From positions 64,001 to 125,473 of the forward strand of contig CAUYUJ010000914.1 in NCBI GenBank assembly GCA_963575745.1: a stretch of DNA of 61,473 nucleotides. The letters are read 5' to 3'. Positions 18,974-30,078 of the stretch are shown here, one piece after another (the first letter of the stretch is position 1; every line of letters starts with the position of its first letter). The position numbers and the translations under genes were made by a program. Under the pieces are notes generated by a model. It was not told the DNA's origin and did not search any database. It saw nothing but the letters and a program-made list of their open reading frames with translations. This DNA is from Prorocentrum cordatum. Taxonomy: Eukaryota > Sar > Dinophyceae > Prorocentrales > Prorocentraceae.

Positions 18974-19185
18974 GCCCCCTCGCGAGTCCTGATTTTCCCG
19001 GGCGTAGGCTGGCGCTTGACCTGATTGGCCTTGGAAACATTAGCTTCGCCGCCCCCGTCGCCTTCTCGAGCTTCGATAGGAAGGCGAAACGTCATCGCAT
19101 CCACGTCGAAGCTGTAGACGCCTCGCCGCCTGCTGATCCGTAGTGGTCTAGATTCGGACCGAACTGACTCCGCCTCGATCATCTG

Positions 19186-20755
19186 CTAATCGCGTTGGCC
19201 AAGTCTTCGCTGACCACTGCGCCTCCATCTCCGTTGAACCGCGCGCCCCGCGAGCCTCTCGCTCGACTGTCGACCGCTACGGGCGCCCCATGAACATCTC
19301 GCCCCGTGAACCTTCATCTTCGCTGTCTTGCTACCGTTGGCGTAGATCTTACTGCCATGAGCTCGTCGAAGTGGCGGCGGGTCACCGCCCTCGTCTCGAG
19401 GGGTCGTCGGGGTAAACGTCGGCGGGCACGCGCTCCTCGATGCGCGCGAATCCACCATGCCCCGATCATGTCTCCGTGATCGCCACTGCCACTGCCGCCA
19501 AAAGGTAAAATCTCATCGTGCTGCTCACGTGCATCAGCGATCTCGCACGGGTTGTCGCTGGGCCCCTTCTCGTCGTCCACGCGCCCAATCATGGGGATAA
19601 AGCACCCCTCGGCACCACCGTCGTAGTGACTAAGTGCAGCGCCTTCATGTCTCCAGCCGCCTTGCCCCTGTCAGTATTCGACATGTACTTGTCCTTGCCT
19701 CTGCCTTTGCTTGCTGCTCTCAGCTACTCCTTTGGTAGTCTTCCAATCCTTCAAGTCCTGGCTGGCCTTTCGGCGCCCCATCAGCCCGTGACCCCTTCTG
19801 TTGCAGAACCTGCTCGGCCTGTCGTCACGCCCCTGTCTGTTGTCTGTCTTGCCCGTCTTGCGGCCCTGCTCGCCTCCAGCCGTCTTGCCCAGCTTATATT
19901 TACCTCCACCCTTGCCGAGCGCGAGCGGGTCGAGGTCCATCGGGGCTGGGCCAGTCGGTGCCATCTGGGCGGCTATCGTTGCCTGCTGCGCCCCAATGTA
20001 ATTTCTCACTTCTGCCCTCGCCACGTCATGAGTCGTGGGCCTCGCCGCGTTCAGCACCAGGCGTTCTCGCAACTTGTTCGGACCCAACCGCATGCTCAGG
20101 ACCGCCTTCCTGATCGACTCCATCACGCGTTCGCTGGTCTGCTCCTCGTATCTCTGCGCATGAGTCTCTCTAGCCACGGCGCTTTTAATCGGGTCCGCCT
20201 CGCGCATCGTCGGGCACAGAACCGCGTCGAGCATTCCTGAGACTCGCGAAGAAACCTACGGTTCGAACGCAACGCAAAGAAATATCCATGCCTCCAGCCC
20301 TTCCCCCGACGGTGCACATCTCACGATGCACTGCGGTTTGTCCGTGCACGGGTGAACTCAGATGTCATATAAGTTCGCGTTCACTCTCTGGTCCTCCTCG
20401 TCTAAGTCGTCGTGGATGTAGGCTGTCGCATCGACTTGCGGAACTTCCTTCATAAACTCTGGCATGTGCGGATCCACGGCCATGCAGTAAGCTGCCACAT
20501 CGAAACTTAAGTTTTCCCAGGTCACGCCATCCTTGTACTTGGAGGTCTCGTCTAGATCCCACTGAACTTCTCAGGTTTGCTGAACAGTCTGGTGCCCACC
20601 ACTTGTTCTGATTGAGTACGTGCTGTCACTGGTTGTGCTTGAGCTGCTGCCGCGTCTCTAGCGGCTGACAACTGCTGTATCAGCTCTCGCTGCTGTACTA
20701 CCACCACACCCTCCTTAGCAACCAATCTCTCCATCAGCTGCTCGATGGTCGCCAT
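19186..20755 (-). pseudogene. retrotransposon Gag-protease fragment (degenerate)
   Basis: Read on the minus strand from ATG 20755: MATIEQLMERLVAKEGVVVV and SKPEKFSG, a typical Gag start; then in other frames KYKDGVTWENLSFDVAAYCM and VPQVDATAYIHDDLDEEDQR; then (20234-19671) ARAEVRNYIGAQQATIAAQM, TGPAPMDLDPLALGKGGGKY and a broken zinc knuckle FCNRRGHGLMGRRKASQDLK in which one Cys is missing. Around 19458 follows VDSRASRSACPPTF, an aspartic protease site with the usual Asp-Ser-Gly changed to Asp-Ser-Arg, and HGSKIYANGSKTAKMKVHG. At least three frame changes. Integrase and reverse transcriptase are not present before the gap. Class (Copia or Gypsy) cannot be settled. Confidence 0.7.
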
Positions 20756-20879
20756 GGCGGCCGCCGCCCGCGCTCGCGGCAAGGGCCGCGCCAGGGCGCG
20801 CGCGTGGAGCCTGGCCGAAGGTAACCACGCTCCGTTACCATGCGGAAAGCGGCAGCCTCTCGAATCTCTGTTGTCCATG

Positions 20880-21890
20880 ATCCAACTACCACAATCAGAA
20901 TCTCAGCTCCGCTTCGTGAAATCTCTGCACGGAGCCTCTTATTCCCCCGAGTGACGTTTCGCTTCAAGGCTTCTGATCCGCTGCTGTGCCGCTTGGCACG
21001 GAACGAGCGTGTTCTCAGGTCCTTTGCCTAATCTCTTGAGCGTCCCTGAGAAGTCCTTACGGGCCCAGACCACGAATTCTCAAATCTCCTGTAGTTTGCG
21101 CGTGCCCCCTGGGATTCGGCTTCATACCCACAGCACAGGCACTGTGGCGGGATGAGCCAAAGGCCATTCGATCCGCCACCCCCTACTGATTGATCATAAG
21201 GGTGCCTGGCGTGCTAGACTTCTTTAAAAAGTTTGTGGTTGTTTTTAAGACTCCCCCTGGGGCTTCGGCCGATGCCGCCGGCCACCCAAAGAGACGGTTG
21301 CACTTGCACCAAGATCGCCAAATAGGCCTCCAAGATGGCCCCAGGTCGGCCCACGAGGCCCCCAAGACGACTCCCAACGGGCCCCAAGACAGTCTCCAAG
21401 ACGCCCAAGATGGCCGTCAAGACGGCCCCCAAAGGCCGCCACCAAGAGGCCCAAGTGGCCCCCAAAACGCCTCCAACAGGCCCCCAGGAAGCTCCCATGA
21501 GGCCCCAAGAATGACCCAAAAAGCTCCCAAGAGGTCTCCTCATCCTTCTTCTCATCCTCCCTTTCCCTCCCTCTCCTTATCCCTTATCCTCCTCTTCCTC
21601 CCAGGTGCTCCCCGAAGGGCTCCCGCAAAGGGCCCCGAAGGGCTCCCGAAAAGGGCTGGGGGAACGCATGGCCCAATATCATGGCCAAACTTTGCCCCCA
21701 AACGCTTGGCGCCGCATGGGCATATCCTGAAAGGCAGAGGGGGCGGCGGTGATTCGCCGTAGGCGTCTTCGATACCGCCCAGAAAAAATTATCCCGGCAA
21801 AGCAACCTAACAGCGATATGTAGTAGCATAGCTGGAGGCATGCAGCAGCAGTAACACTCGCAGTTTGATTTTTTCCCGTGCAAAGCGTGC
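20880..21890. other. no gene; GCCCCCAAGA-rich low-complexity DNA
   Basis: From about 21290 to 21560 the sequence is a loose repetition of GGCCCCCAAGACG-like words, which opens frames on both strands without coding meaning. The rest is unremarkable. Confidence 0.6.
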
Positions 21891-22079
21891 AGGTTGAGAA
21901 GCATTGCAGACACGCGCAGGCTGAAAAGCATTCCGCGACACGTGCAGGCTCACCGCGCACAGCTGCACACGAGCGCAGGCTGAGAAGCACCACGCGCATG
22001 CAGGCTGAGAAACACCACGCGAATGCAGACGGACAGACTGAACAGCACCGCCACAACGCAACCTGCATCTCATGGCTCC

Positions 22080-25000
22080 TCAAGCTCGCGCAGGCCATCC
22101 CAGTTGCTGTCGGGCCTTCGCGCAAGCGATCTTCGTCGCGGCAATCTTGTCCGTGAACAGCTCGGCAAAGGCCTTGGCGATCTGTTCCGGGGGGCCAGAT
22201 TCAATGATGCTCCGGTCAGGCAAGCCGTGGCTCAAGAGTTGGTTGAAGCTTCTGGGGCGCGACAGGCTGACGTAGTAGGCAAGCCAAATGGACTCCTTCT
22301 TGAGTCCTGGCGGAAACGTCCAGTGCACGATGAAGCCTGGGTCCGTCGTCTTGCCCTGGACGCCATGCAGAGTCCCCTGCGTTTTGGGCAGCACGGTCAA
22401 CTGCGTCCTGGACACCGCGATGGCCGGGCCACCTGTCTTCGCTTTGAACTTCCAGGGGCGCGCCTGCGGGGTGATCGCGAGCACTCCGCGCAGGTCGGGG
22501 CCGGCGGGCTGAGAAGCACTGCCAGCTGTCACCGGCGCGGCCTTCAAGAAAAGTTCATCGCTGTCATCGATCTTGACATAGACGGCCTTTGGCATGTAGT
22601 AGAGTACGACACGCCGTCCGAGACAATGGACGGGCGGCCCTCCACCGGAGGCTCCAGAGCGTGCAGCTCTATGCCTACCACTTTGCCTGGCGCGCCACGG
22701 ACATACTTCGGCGGCAAGACGGATTCTGTCAGGATGACCTCCATGCCAACGAAGAGCGGCAGCAGCCCCGGCATTTTTTGCGGTAGCGCCGATGTTGGGC
22801 TCCGCGCGCATCTCGTCGAAATCAGGCTTCGCGAGGCGCGCAGCTGGTCTGTCGAATGCTGGGACGTAAAAGAGCAGCTGGCCAGCATCGTGCGCATCAA
22901 GCTTGGCCTGTGCATGCATGGCGTAAGAGACGATGCGCCACTCATAGGCCGACTCGTACCAGCCTCGTGCTGCACGCAACCGAGGGCCCCACTGAGGTGG
23001 CTGAGCGGCTTGGCTGCTGCTGGCAGCAGGCTGAGCAGCACCGCTAGAGCTAACGACCTCTGTTTTGACGATCGCCTGCCAGCTCTCGTCAAAGATCTTT
23101 TTTCCGCCTGGAGTTCTCATGGCGTGGAGAACCTCGAGTTGCAACGGGTCTGTAAAGCGCTGCATCTGCACGAAATCGATGACGTACTCGATGTCGGCGA
23201 GCAACTTCCTACCCTGTTGGGGTTCGTAGGATTGGCCCGCGTGAGGCGCCAGCAGGGAAGCGGTGGCGGGGACTGGCGGCAACTGGTAGAAGTCTCCGCA
23301 CAAGATCTTCACAGGCATGCGTCCCCACGTCTCCTGCGGGCGCATGTACTTCGTGGGGTCCAGGTTGTAGCGCAACGCCCTGCCGTAGGTCGTGCGCAGT
23401 GCATCTGCATGCAGCAAAGGCCCCGGCACAGCACCCAGCTCATCGATCACGTCGACGCCGAGTGTTCCTGTGAGGCGATCCAGCTTTTTCTGCGTCTGTG
23501 GCGTCAAGCGCAGCCTGGCTGTCTGCATGGAATCCGACATGAGCAGGCCATTGGAGGAATGCATGGTCCTGCCGCGCGGGCCGAGGTTGTGTGCGGCGTG
23601 GTTGGACTGCGCTTTGCCGAGGTACCCCTGCTCGCCGAAGTAATTGACGGCCATCGGCTCCACCACTTTGGAGAGGGTGCGCGTCTTGCCGACACCGCCT
23701 CCACCGAGCCAGATCGCTCTGTGGTTGCCTGTCGCGGACGCCACGGGGAGGAGATGCGTTGTCTTGTCTGGTCTGCCGTCAAAGCGTTTCTGCAGAGACA
23801 ACGCAAACAACGCCACCGCGTCAATCTGCTCCTCCGCGCAGTGGGCATCAGCGACGAGCTTCCACGCAACAGCCGCCGGGCCCTGCATGGCCAAGAGCTG
23901 CGGAACGAGTTCTGGTTGGGCGTCCTCGGCAGCAGGCTGAGGAGCACCGCTGGGGAGCCAGTCGTCCGCAGAATCGGGCAAGATCTCTCCATCCGGGCTC
24001 GCTTGCTTCTTTTGGAGCGCAATGCTTTGCCGCTGCAGGGCGAGCATGTCAGAGAAGGTCTCGTCCAGCCGCGTGCCCTGATGTTCCCGCGCGCCGCTGC
24101 TGGCTGGCAGTGCAAAGCTGGGCTGCAGCATGCCGCTGTGCGCTCGGTCGAGGTTCTTCAACTGCTTATCGGCGTAGCTGAGGCGGCCCTTCTGGTCCAA
24201 GCGCTGCAGTTGGTCTTGCTGTAGGGCCAGCTCGGTTGCTCTGACGTGGTCCCGCAGCGGAAACCGGGAGATCTCGGTACTCTCGGCGTCCTCCACGTCC
24301 TCCTCTACGTCGCTGCCGCCGCCTCCACCCACGTCAACGAGCTCCAGCGGGACTCGCCCCTTGAGCCCTTCGGCATCGCTCGCGGAGTCTTCATCCGCCT
24401 CGAGGTGTGCAGTCGCTGCTGGCCGAGGCTTAACCCGCGCCTCCGCCGCGAGGTCCACGTGCGCCAGCACGTCTCGCGCCACGTGCGCACAGAACTCCGC
24501 CAGGGTGCACTGGTCCTCGTGCCACCGGCAGTGGTGGTCACTGAAGGCGAGGATGCGCCGTGCCGCCTCCGCTGGCATGCGCCGCGCCAGCTGGGACCTT
24601 GCGAAGTGCGCCAGGCTGAGGAGCACCAGCTCGCCCTCCTCGAGGTTCGCCCGGGGCTCTTTCAGCTCGGAGAAGAGGGTCGCGTCCGCGAGCACGAGCC
24701 TCTTGCGGGCCAGGCGGCTCCTGGAGTCTGCGCGCGCTGCCAACACGTGGATCTCCGCGCACCGAAGCCGCCACGCCCTCTCGAACGAGTATGGGCGCAC
24801 GGCGGGGCAGTCGCAGTTCCTCAGCATATGGCTGTACTGAGTAACGCAGCCACAAGAGAGGGGACACTCGCACGCCCAAGGCGTGAAGAGGAGGGCCTTG
24901 AAGAGCGAGTTCTGCTCGGGGTCCTGTGCCCAGGTCGGGCACTGGAAGCCATCGATGGTGGGGACGTGACTCCGAGTCAACCGGACCTCCTGCATGTACC

Positions 25001-26135
25001 GCGGAGCCAAGACGTAGTGGCTCTCGAAGGCGAAGAATCGCGGTCCAGAAGCTTTGACCCGGCTCGGCTTCAGGACTCGCCGGACGTACATCCTGTAGAC
25101 GCAGTACGGCATGGTCTGCAGGCGAGGGCCTCTGTGGGCGTAGTCGTCGGCCGTGTTCGCGCTGGTGGTGCACGCGTGCATGTCCTCGCACTCCGCACCG
25201 CCACCTTGCTCGTCACCAGCAGGAGTGTCTCCAGGAGGCTGAGGAGCACCGCTGGTGTCACCTGCTGCGTCCTCCTCCTCGTTGTCGGCGTCAGGGATCT
25301 GGATGCGGACTGCTTGTATTGGCACCTGATCATTATGCGTCTCCCCGCCCGAACCTTCATGGTTTAGCAAACGTTTGCACTGCTGGCAGGCCCACTGTAG
25401 TTGTCTCGTGAAGAGCCGCACATTGTGGTGCGACTGGAGGCAGTCGCCGCCTGTGAGGATATGCACGGCCACCTCCGTCGTGGAGAGCCAGAAGCACCGG
25501 TTCGCCATCGACGCCAGGCGGATACAGACCCGCCGAGCGCGGCGAGCGAGATCCTCGCGCGTCCGGCCCCGTTCGGCCAGCGTCTGGTCCTCGCCATCAG
25601 CGCCGCCCTCACTGAGCACCTTCCGGGCTTCCTCCTCCTTCTCGTCCCTCTCCTGCTGCTCCAGACGCTGCATGCCGGTGAGCATAGACTGGAAGAGCGG
25701 CGTCATGGACTCCATCATCTTGCCCTGGTACTTCGTGATGTAGAAGTCCATGGAGAAAGCCTTCTGGAAAGCAGCTTGGAAGCTCTCCACGACAGATGCA
25801 TCTGTCGGATGCAAGGGGCCACAACCGTAGAGCCACTTTTTGCGGCCGCCGAGTTGTTTGGATGAGCGCAATGCGATTGCCGACTCTGGGTTCTTCATGC
25901 TGGCCGTTTTCTTGGTTAGCCTTCTGCGCTTGGCCAGCTGAACTGGGGCGGCCGCAGGCAGCCCGTCCTGGGCAGGCTGAGGAGCACCACCAGGCTGAAG
26001 CACTTTTGCTGCCTCGGCAGACTCGTCAGGCGCGCACATCAAGAACTGGAAATCCACGTTGCACCGGCTGTCACTTGAGAGACGTCGTTGCTGGAGCTCC
26101 TGAACGGCTGGTCGCGTTTGACCTGGCAGCGGCAC
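22080..26135 (-). CDS. Helitron Rep C-terminal part plus PIF1-family helicase
   Basis: The largest open frame of the window (1351 residues), but its first ~20 residues overlap the preceding frame and the real entry is a frame change near 26075 ([13 protein letters not shown] is the conserved join). Near the start (about 25718-25757 on the plus strand) is [10 protein letters not shown], whose two tyrosines four apart match the paired catalytic tyrosines of Helitron Rep. The SF1B helicase begins near residue 805: Walker [11 protein letters not shown], then [10 protein letters not shown] with the Asp-Glu pair, GDFYQLPPV, and near the C-terminus [14 protein letters not shown] and [14 protein letters not shown]. 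The terminal stop is TGA. Five Gly-Ala-x-Gln-Pro linkers from the dispersed repeat sit between domains. It unwinds DNA 5' to 3' during rolling-circle transposition by family knowledge. Confidence 0.85.
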   Translation of the reverse strand: MPLPGQTRPAVQELQQRRLSSDSRCNVDFQFLMCAPDESAEAAKVLQPGGAPQPAQDGLPAAAPVQLAKRRRLTKKTASMKNPESAIALRSSKQLGGRKKWLYGCGPLHPTDASVVESFQAAFQKAFSMDFYITKYQGKMMESMTPLFQSMLTGMQRLEQQERDEKEEEARKVLSEGGADGEDQTLAERGRTREDLARRARRVCIRLASMANRCFWLSTTEVAVHILTGGDCLQSHHNVRLFTRQLQWACQQCKRLLNHEGSGGETHNDQVPIQAVRIQIPDADNEEEDAAGDTSGAPQPPGDTPAGDEQGGGAECEDMHACTTSANTADDYAHRGPRLQTMPYCVYRMYVRRVLKPSRVKASGPRFFAFESHYVLAPRYMQEVRLTRSHVPTIDGFQCPTWAQDPEQNSLFKALLFTPWACECPLSCGCVTQYSHMLRNCDCPAVRPYSFERAWRLRCAEIHVLAARADSRSRLARKRLVLADATLFSELKEPRANLEEGELVLLSLAHFARSQLARRMPAEAARRILAFSDHHCRWHEDQCTLAEFCAHVARDVLAHVDLAAEARVKPRPAATAHLEADEDSASDAEGLKGRVPLELVDVGGGGGSDVEEDVEDAESTEISRFPLRDHVRATELALQQDQLQRLDQKGRLSYADKQLKNLDRAHSGMLQPSFALPASSGAREHQGTRLDETFSDMLALQRQSIALQKKQASPDGEILPDSADDWLPSGAPQPAAEDAQPELVPQLLAMQGPAAVAWKLVADAHCAEEQIDAVALFALSLQKRFDGRPDKTTHLLPVASATGNHRAIWLGGGGVGKTRTLSKVVEPMAVNYFGEQGYLGKAQSNHAAHNLGPRGRTMHSSNGLLMSDSMQTARLRLTPQTQKKLDRLTGTLGVDVIDELGAVPGPLLHADALRTTYGRALRYNLDPTKYMRPQETWGRMPVKILCGDFYQLPPVPATASLLAPHAGQSYEPQQGRKLLADIEYVIDFVQMQRFTDPLQLEVLHAMRTPGGKKIFDESWQAIVKTEVVSSSGAAQPAASSSQAAQPPQWGPRLRAARGWYESAYEWRIVSYAMHAQAKLDAHDAGQLLFYVPAFDRPAARLAKPDFDEMRAEPNIGATAKNAGAAAALRWHGGHPDRIRLAAEVCPWRARQSGRHRAARSGASGGGPPVHCLGRRVVLYYMPKAVYVKIDDSDELFLKAAPVTAGSASQPAGPDLRGVLAITPQARPWKFKAKTGGPAIAVSRTQLTVLPKTQGTLHGVQGKTTDPGFIVHWTFPPGLKKESIWLAYYVSLSRPRSFNQLLSHGLPDRSIIESGPPEQIAKAFAELFTDKIAATKIACAKARQQLGWPARA

Positions 26136-26638
26136 CGCTGGTTGCGGTCATCAGAGAAGTCGATGAACGGAGTCCGGACCAAAGGCTTGCCGCGCCGACG
26201 CACTCGCTTGGCGCGGCCTGCTAGACATAGCTGCTGGATGCGAAAGAACCAGAAGCGGCACGACGGGGTTCTGTTCGAGCGCAGACTCTCTTTGGCCTCG
26301 AGCTTCTTCTTGACGTACTTGACGCACGTCTCGGTGCAGTCGTGCTCGTGGTTGGAGCAGATGTTGCAAAAGAAATCATGGCTAAACGCTACCGCCCAAG
26401 CCTCCGCATCTGCGGTAATCTCCTCGACCGAAGCCGGCGAGCCATCGGGCTTGAGGACTTCCTGAATCGCTCCATCCTCGTTCGTCTGGAAGAGGCTAGC
26501 CTGGCTGGCTGCCATGGCAGGCTGAGGAGCGCCACCTAGCTGCCCGAAGCTAGTTCGTTGGCGGTAGCTTGGAAACGTAGACTGAAAGGCTCCTGTGAGC
26601 GGGAGGCCCCGGTACGCTGCAGCGCCGATTGCAGGCAT
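26039..26638 (-). CDS. Cys/His-rich linker segment of the Helitron Rep protein
   Basis: Same frame as the preceding segment, separated only by a TAG at 26647-26645. It contains [20 protein letters not shown], a Cys/His cluster typical of the part of Helitron Rep following the HUH motif, then [13 protein letters not shown] and [11 protein letters not shown]. At that point the conserved sequence continues in the frame of the 1351-residue frame, so one base is gained or lost near 26070. As a separate protein it would make little sense; I read it as the middle of one long polypeptide. Confidence 0.75.
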   Translation of the reverse strand: MPAIGAAAYRGLPLTGAFQSTFPSYRQRTSFGQLGGAPQPAMAASQASLFQTNEDGAIQEVLKPDGSPASVEEITADAEAWAVAFSHDFFCNICSNHEHDCTETCVKYVKKKLEAKESLRSNRTPSCRFWFFRIQQLCLAGRAKRVRRRGKPLVRTPFIDFSDDRNQRCRCQVKRDQPFRSSSNDVSQVTAGATWISSS

Positions 26639-26644
26639 CCGGTT

Positions 26645-28672
26645 CTATGCGGCTGCCCGCGCTCGCTCCTCCACCAGGTGCGGCTGCTCCACTGGCGGGC
26701 CGAGAGGCACTTCGTCGCGCAGGGTGCCGTCCTCCTCTTCCCCTCCGTCCATGCGGCTCTGTCGTTGTTGCCTGGCTGTGAAAGGCTCTGGCGCGACGTC
26801 AGGAAGCCCCGGCTGCCGTGCGGGCTCGTTGGCAGCTTCGTACTGCACGGTCTCCGCGGTGGAAAGAAGCGCAGTTCGCAGCTCCCGAGCGGCGGTGCGC
26901 AGGCCTCCGACCACTGCCGACCTCAGCCACGCCATCGTAGGCCCGATGACGCTGTGGCCTTTGCCGTGGCCGTGCGTGAAGCCCCGACCCTGTGCTTCGA
27001 AAGGCGCTTGCACATCAGTGGTGCCTGGGGCCACGCACGGCTGCAGAGACGCTGCCACGTCGTCCTCCGTTGCCACCGCCTGTCGGGCTAGCGTTGTGCG
27101 GCCAACAAACAGGCGCTCTAAGCCGATGATGTAGCGGTAGTGAAGCTCCGTCATCAACTGGAAGAACTTGGCCTGCGCCCGCGGGTCTGCTGCCACTATC
27201 TGGTGCATCCGCTCCAGAGAAGGCATGGTCGGAGCTGGACTCCGCAGGTCAGGGCCAGCAGGCTGAGAAGCGCCGCCGGCTCTGGCCACCGCGCCAACCG
27301 CGCCCCCGCGAGTGTCTAAGTGGCTCCGCTTTCCGGGCCCTTCGTGGAGTTGGAGGACCAACGGGCTGTACGTGTCTGCGAAGTTCGGTGTGACGAAGAA
27401 GCTGGCCGCGCCGAACGTGAGGTTGTTGCCGTGCCCGTCGAAGCGGAGTGCGGTTTTCCGCCCCTCCGTGCCAGGGACATCGGAAGTGCTAAGTAGCAAC
27501 GTCCTGAGGGCAGTCTTGACCTTGGCAGGCATGCCCGGGCGTGAAATGGCGGAGCCGATGCAGTCGGCCGGCTTAGCGATGTTTAGCGCCTCCATGAAAT
27601 CCTCCGCCGACGCCTCTGACAGGATCTGGAGGTCAGTGCCGAAGCCTTTCCTGCCAATCGCCGCCCGAGTGCCTTTCAAGAGCCGAAGCCGGCGGATCAC
27701 GTCGCCGAAGACAGCAATGATCTCTGGCGAGCTGAAGCGGCTCTGGCAGGCTGCCTCGTAGGGCTCCTCGTCGGTCGCGAGAGAGTACTCGAGCTCCTCC
27801 AGGTTGATGAGGCGCCGTGCGACCTGTTCGAACAGCATGGGCCGCTCCCGCTCGAGGTTCGGCGCGCCGTCCCCGAACCAGAACTCTGTGTAGCACGCCG
27901 GCCAAGACCTGCTGTCGAAAGAACTCAAGGGTTTCTGCGTAGGCACCGATAAGGAGTGCGGGCCCACAGCCCTGCACGCGTCTGCTCCTGCTTGCACTTT
28001 CTCCAGCACCACCTGCGCTCGCTCGTCGAACGAACGAGCAGCACTCTGTATATCGAGAACCATGCTGCGCATCGTATGCCTGCCGCCCTCGTCGGCAACA
28101 GGCTGAAGAGCACCGCTGCTGTCTGCCACTGTCGGTGTCACCTCGTTCTTGGCGATGCGCGCTGCCTGCTCCTGCAGCGCCACCAGCGTGCCTTGCAGCG
28201 CTTGCATCATTCGGACTGGAGCGATGTCATGCACTGGATCCACTGCAACTGTGACCTCTGCCACATTTTCATGCAGGTAGGCAATGTCAGGCTGTTCTGC
28301 TGCTTCTCCGTCTTTGTCTGTCTCTGTCTCCTCGTCAGACTCGTCTCCCGCCTCGTCGTCTCTGCCCACTTCCGGCGCCCTGGATGCTGGCCCCAACAGA
28401 CGTACCGGGGCTTTGTCCACACCGTCCACTGGTTGCAGACAGGCTTGGACGTGGTCTGGCACGCCGTCCTCCGGCAGCCGTGTCGGGGCAACATCCTCCC
28501 GGACGGATACCTCGGAAAAGGTTGCGCACTGCTGCTTGCGCTCCTTCACGATCTGCATATACTCGCCGCGCTTGACTGTTGCCCAGTACGCCTTGTGGAG
28601 TTTGTGCGCGGCGCCCGAGAAAACGATGTTCAGAGAGTCCACAAGCGCGCCCTGCTCCGGGGGCAGCTCCAT
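26645..28672 (-). CDS. Helitron-like Rep (HUH endonuclease) segment, 675 aa
   Basis: Corresponds to the Helitron_like_N region. The key site, at 26985-26946, reads GRGFTHGHGKGHSV, the metal-binding His-x-His of HUH nucleases, preceded by a region of conserved aromatic residues (SWPACYTEFWFGDGAPNLER, FFVTPNFADTYSPLVLQLHE). The opening residues TMELPPEQGALVDSLNIVFS directly continue an upstream stretch (GAPDVQQKGISGNTILFAQP, before the ATG) in the same frame, showing that ATG 28672 is probably not the true start. Two Gly-Ala-x-Gln-Pro repeats lie in linkers. HUH enzymes nick single-stranded DNA and stay bound through tyrosine; here the tyrosines are in the next part of the path. It ends at TAG 26647-26645. 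Confidence 0.85.
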   Translation of the reverse strand: MELPPEQGALVDSLNIVFSGAAHKLHKAYWATVKRGEYMQIVKERKQQCATFSEVSVREDVAPTRLPEDGVPDHVQACLQPVDGVDKAPVRLLGPASRAPEVGRDDEAGDESDEETETDKDGEAAEQPDIAYLHENVAEVTVAVDPVHDIAPVRMMQALQGTLVALQEQAARIAKNEVTPTVADSSGALQPVADEGGRHTMRSMVLDIQSAARSFDERAQVVLEKVQAGADACRAVGPHSLSVPTQKPLSSFDSRSWPACYTEFWFGDGAPNLERERPMLFEQVARRLINLEELEYSLATDEEPYEAACQSRFSSPEIIAVFGDVIRRLRLLKGTRAAIGRKGFGTDLQILSEASAEDFMEALNIAKPADCIGSAISRPGMPAKVKTALRTLLLSTSDVPGTEGRKTALRFDGHGNNLTFGAASFFVTPNFADTYSPLVLQLHEGPGKRSHLDTRGGAVGAVARAGGASQPAGPDLRSPAPTMPSLERMHQIVAADPRAQAKFFQLMTELHYRYIIGLERLFVGRTTLARQAVATEDDVAASLQPCVAPGTTDVQAPFEAQGRGFTHGHGKGHSVIGPTMAWLRSAVVGGLRTAARELRTALLSTAETVQYEAANEPARQPGLPDVAPEPFTARQQRQSRMDGGEEEDGTLRDEVPLGPPVEQPHLVEERARAAA

Positions 28673-28750
28673 GGTCGGATTTTGCGCCGTGGGCTGGGCG
28701 AAGAGGATAGTGTTGCCCGAGATGCCTTTCTGCTGGACATCCGGGGCGCC

Positions 28751-29341
28751 CTAGCCGAGGCGGACTTGCTTCCAACAGCATCGGCCAAGGGACGCCAGCA
28801 TCTTAGTAGCTTTCGAAGCGTTGCGGACGAGCATGAGCTCCCGGCCGATCCAGTTGTCGTTGACCAGGGCGTTTAACGGCATCTTCGGTTTCTTGGCGCT
28901 CAGGTCATTGAGGCAATCCCAACAGACCCACACCAACGCGTTGGCATCTCCCACCCCTGCGCACGGAGGCCTCTCGTCCGCAGGCTGAGAAGCTCCGCCG
29001 GACTTGTCGGCAGCAGGCTGAGAAGCACCGCAGGTTCCCGCCGTTGCTTCTGGTGGTGCAACCGCAGGGACTCGGCGGGAGTGCAGCAGCCACCGCCACT
29101 CTGGGTGCTCCGGATGCTGAACGCTGGACGCATGCAGCTGTTCGCACGGGATCAGTGGCCACCGCTGCCTGTACCTGTCCACGTCCAGGAGCTTCTGCAC
29201 GAGCTCCGGGGACTGCAAGTAGTACACCCCGCGGCGCTTCACCAGAGCACGCTTGGGTGGAGCATCTGCCTCGCCATCGGATAGGTCATCACGATCGCTT
29301 GCTGAGTCGGCGCAGTGCTCAAAGACACGCTCCTCCGGCAC
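28751..29341 (-). CDS. DUF6570-like segment upstream of Helitron Rep
   Basis: In frame with the segments on both sides and bounded by TAG codons (29374-29372 before, 28753-28751 after). The end, ALVWVCWDCLNDLSAKKPKM then PLNALVNDNWIGRELMLVRN, matches what I know of the DUF6570 region that precedes Rep in many eukaryotic Helitron proteins: a Cys-x2-Cys and a P-x-x-A-L-x-N-x-x-W-x-G motif. Two copies of the oriented repeat are close together (CGASQPAADKSGGASQPA). An acidic N-terminus (DSASDRDDLSDGEAD) is probably disordered. Confidence 0.7.
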   Translation of the reverse strand: MPEERVFEHCADSASDRDDLSDGEADAPPKRALVKRRGVYYLQSPELVQKLLDVDRYRQRWPLIPCEQLHASSVQHPEHPEWRWLLHSRRVPAVAPPEATAGTCGASQPAADKSGGASQPADERPPCAGVGDANALVWVCWDCLNDLSAKKPKMPLNALVNDNWIGRELMLVRNASKATKMLASLGRCCWKQVRLG

Positions 29342-29371
29342 TGCTCCAAACAGGCTGAGTTTGTGGCGATG

Positions 29372-30078
29372 CTACAGGTAGTCTTTCTGCGCACAGACTA
29401 CGCAGGCTGCCTCGCTTCGGGGCACCGCCTCGCCGCCCGAGAAGCGGTTGGCCTTGCTGCCAGGGTGACAGAACTGTTGGAAGTAAGCAAAATTCTGCAC
29501 CATGATCCTCTTCTCTTGAGCGGTTATCGGCCTGCAGCCAGCGTGTGCCATCAGGTACAGCACCCGTTTGCGGCATTCTGCAACGCCGGCGTGGTGGCAC
29601 TGCTTACGCCGCGCAAAGTCCTCTTCTATTAAGAAATCGCAGTCGCAGAGCTGGCAGACGAGCGGTCCCGTCATGACTGCACGGTTAGAGAAAACCCGCA
29701 ACTGGTTCCCCTCTACTTCGCCGCCGGGGACGTAGCAGCTCTTCCCCGCGGGAGCAGCCAACGCTCTCCGCACTCGCTCCGCGTACCTCTGCGCAAATTC
29801 CCTGATCTGGGCAGGCTGAGGAGCACCGCGACTGGACACAAGCTCTGTGTAGGTGGCCAGGCGCCGCAGGATTGCCGTGTTACGAATGCCACTCTCCAGC
29901 ATCAGCAGATCCTGGTCGATCCTGTTCTGCGCCTCCTCAGCGAACCCTTCCATGGGGTTTGGCCTTTCCTCCGCCTCCGCGATGCGAAGCCTTGTCTTGC
30001 CGTCCCTTTCCGCCTGCTGGAGTGCCTGGAGCTCGGCCTCCTGCTCGGGAGAGAACTGCTGGCCTTCAATCCTTTCCG
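29372..30078 (-). CDS. Cys-rich segment of the Helitron Rep protein, N-terminal region
   Basis: Entered by a frame change near 30075 within an HA-like repeat (the sequence FSPEQEAELQALQQAE continues the repeat). It contains AQNRIDQDLLMLESGIRNTA, one Gly-Ala-Pro-Gln-Pro repeat, and a Cys/His cluster VCQLCDCDFLIEEDFARRKQ then CHHAGVAECRKRVLYL that may bind zinc. It ends AACVVCAQKDYL followed by TAG (29374-29372), after which the frame stays open (HRHKLSLFGAVPEERVFEH) into the next segment. The stop interrupts a stretch that looks like continuous protein. Confidence 0.7.

Noticed and set aside
22023-24224. 733-residue plus-strand frame
   Set aside because: Antisense shadow of the helicase; the minus strand has all the PIF1 motifs while this frame has none.
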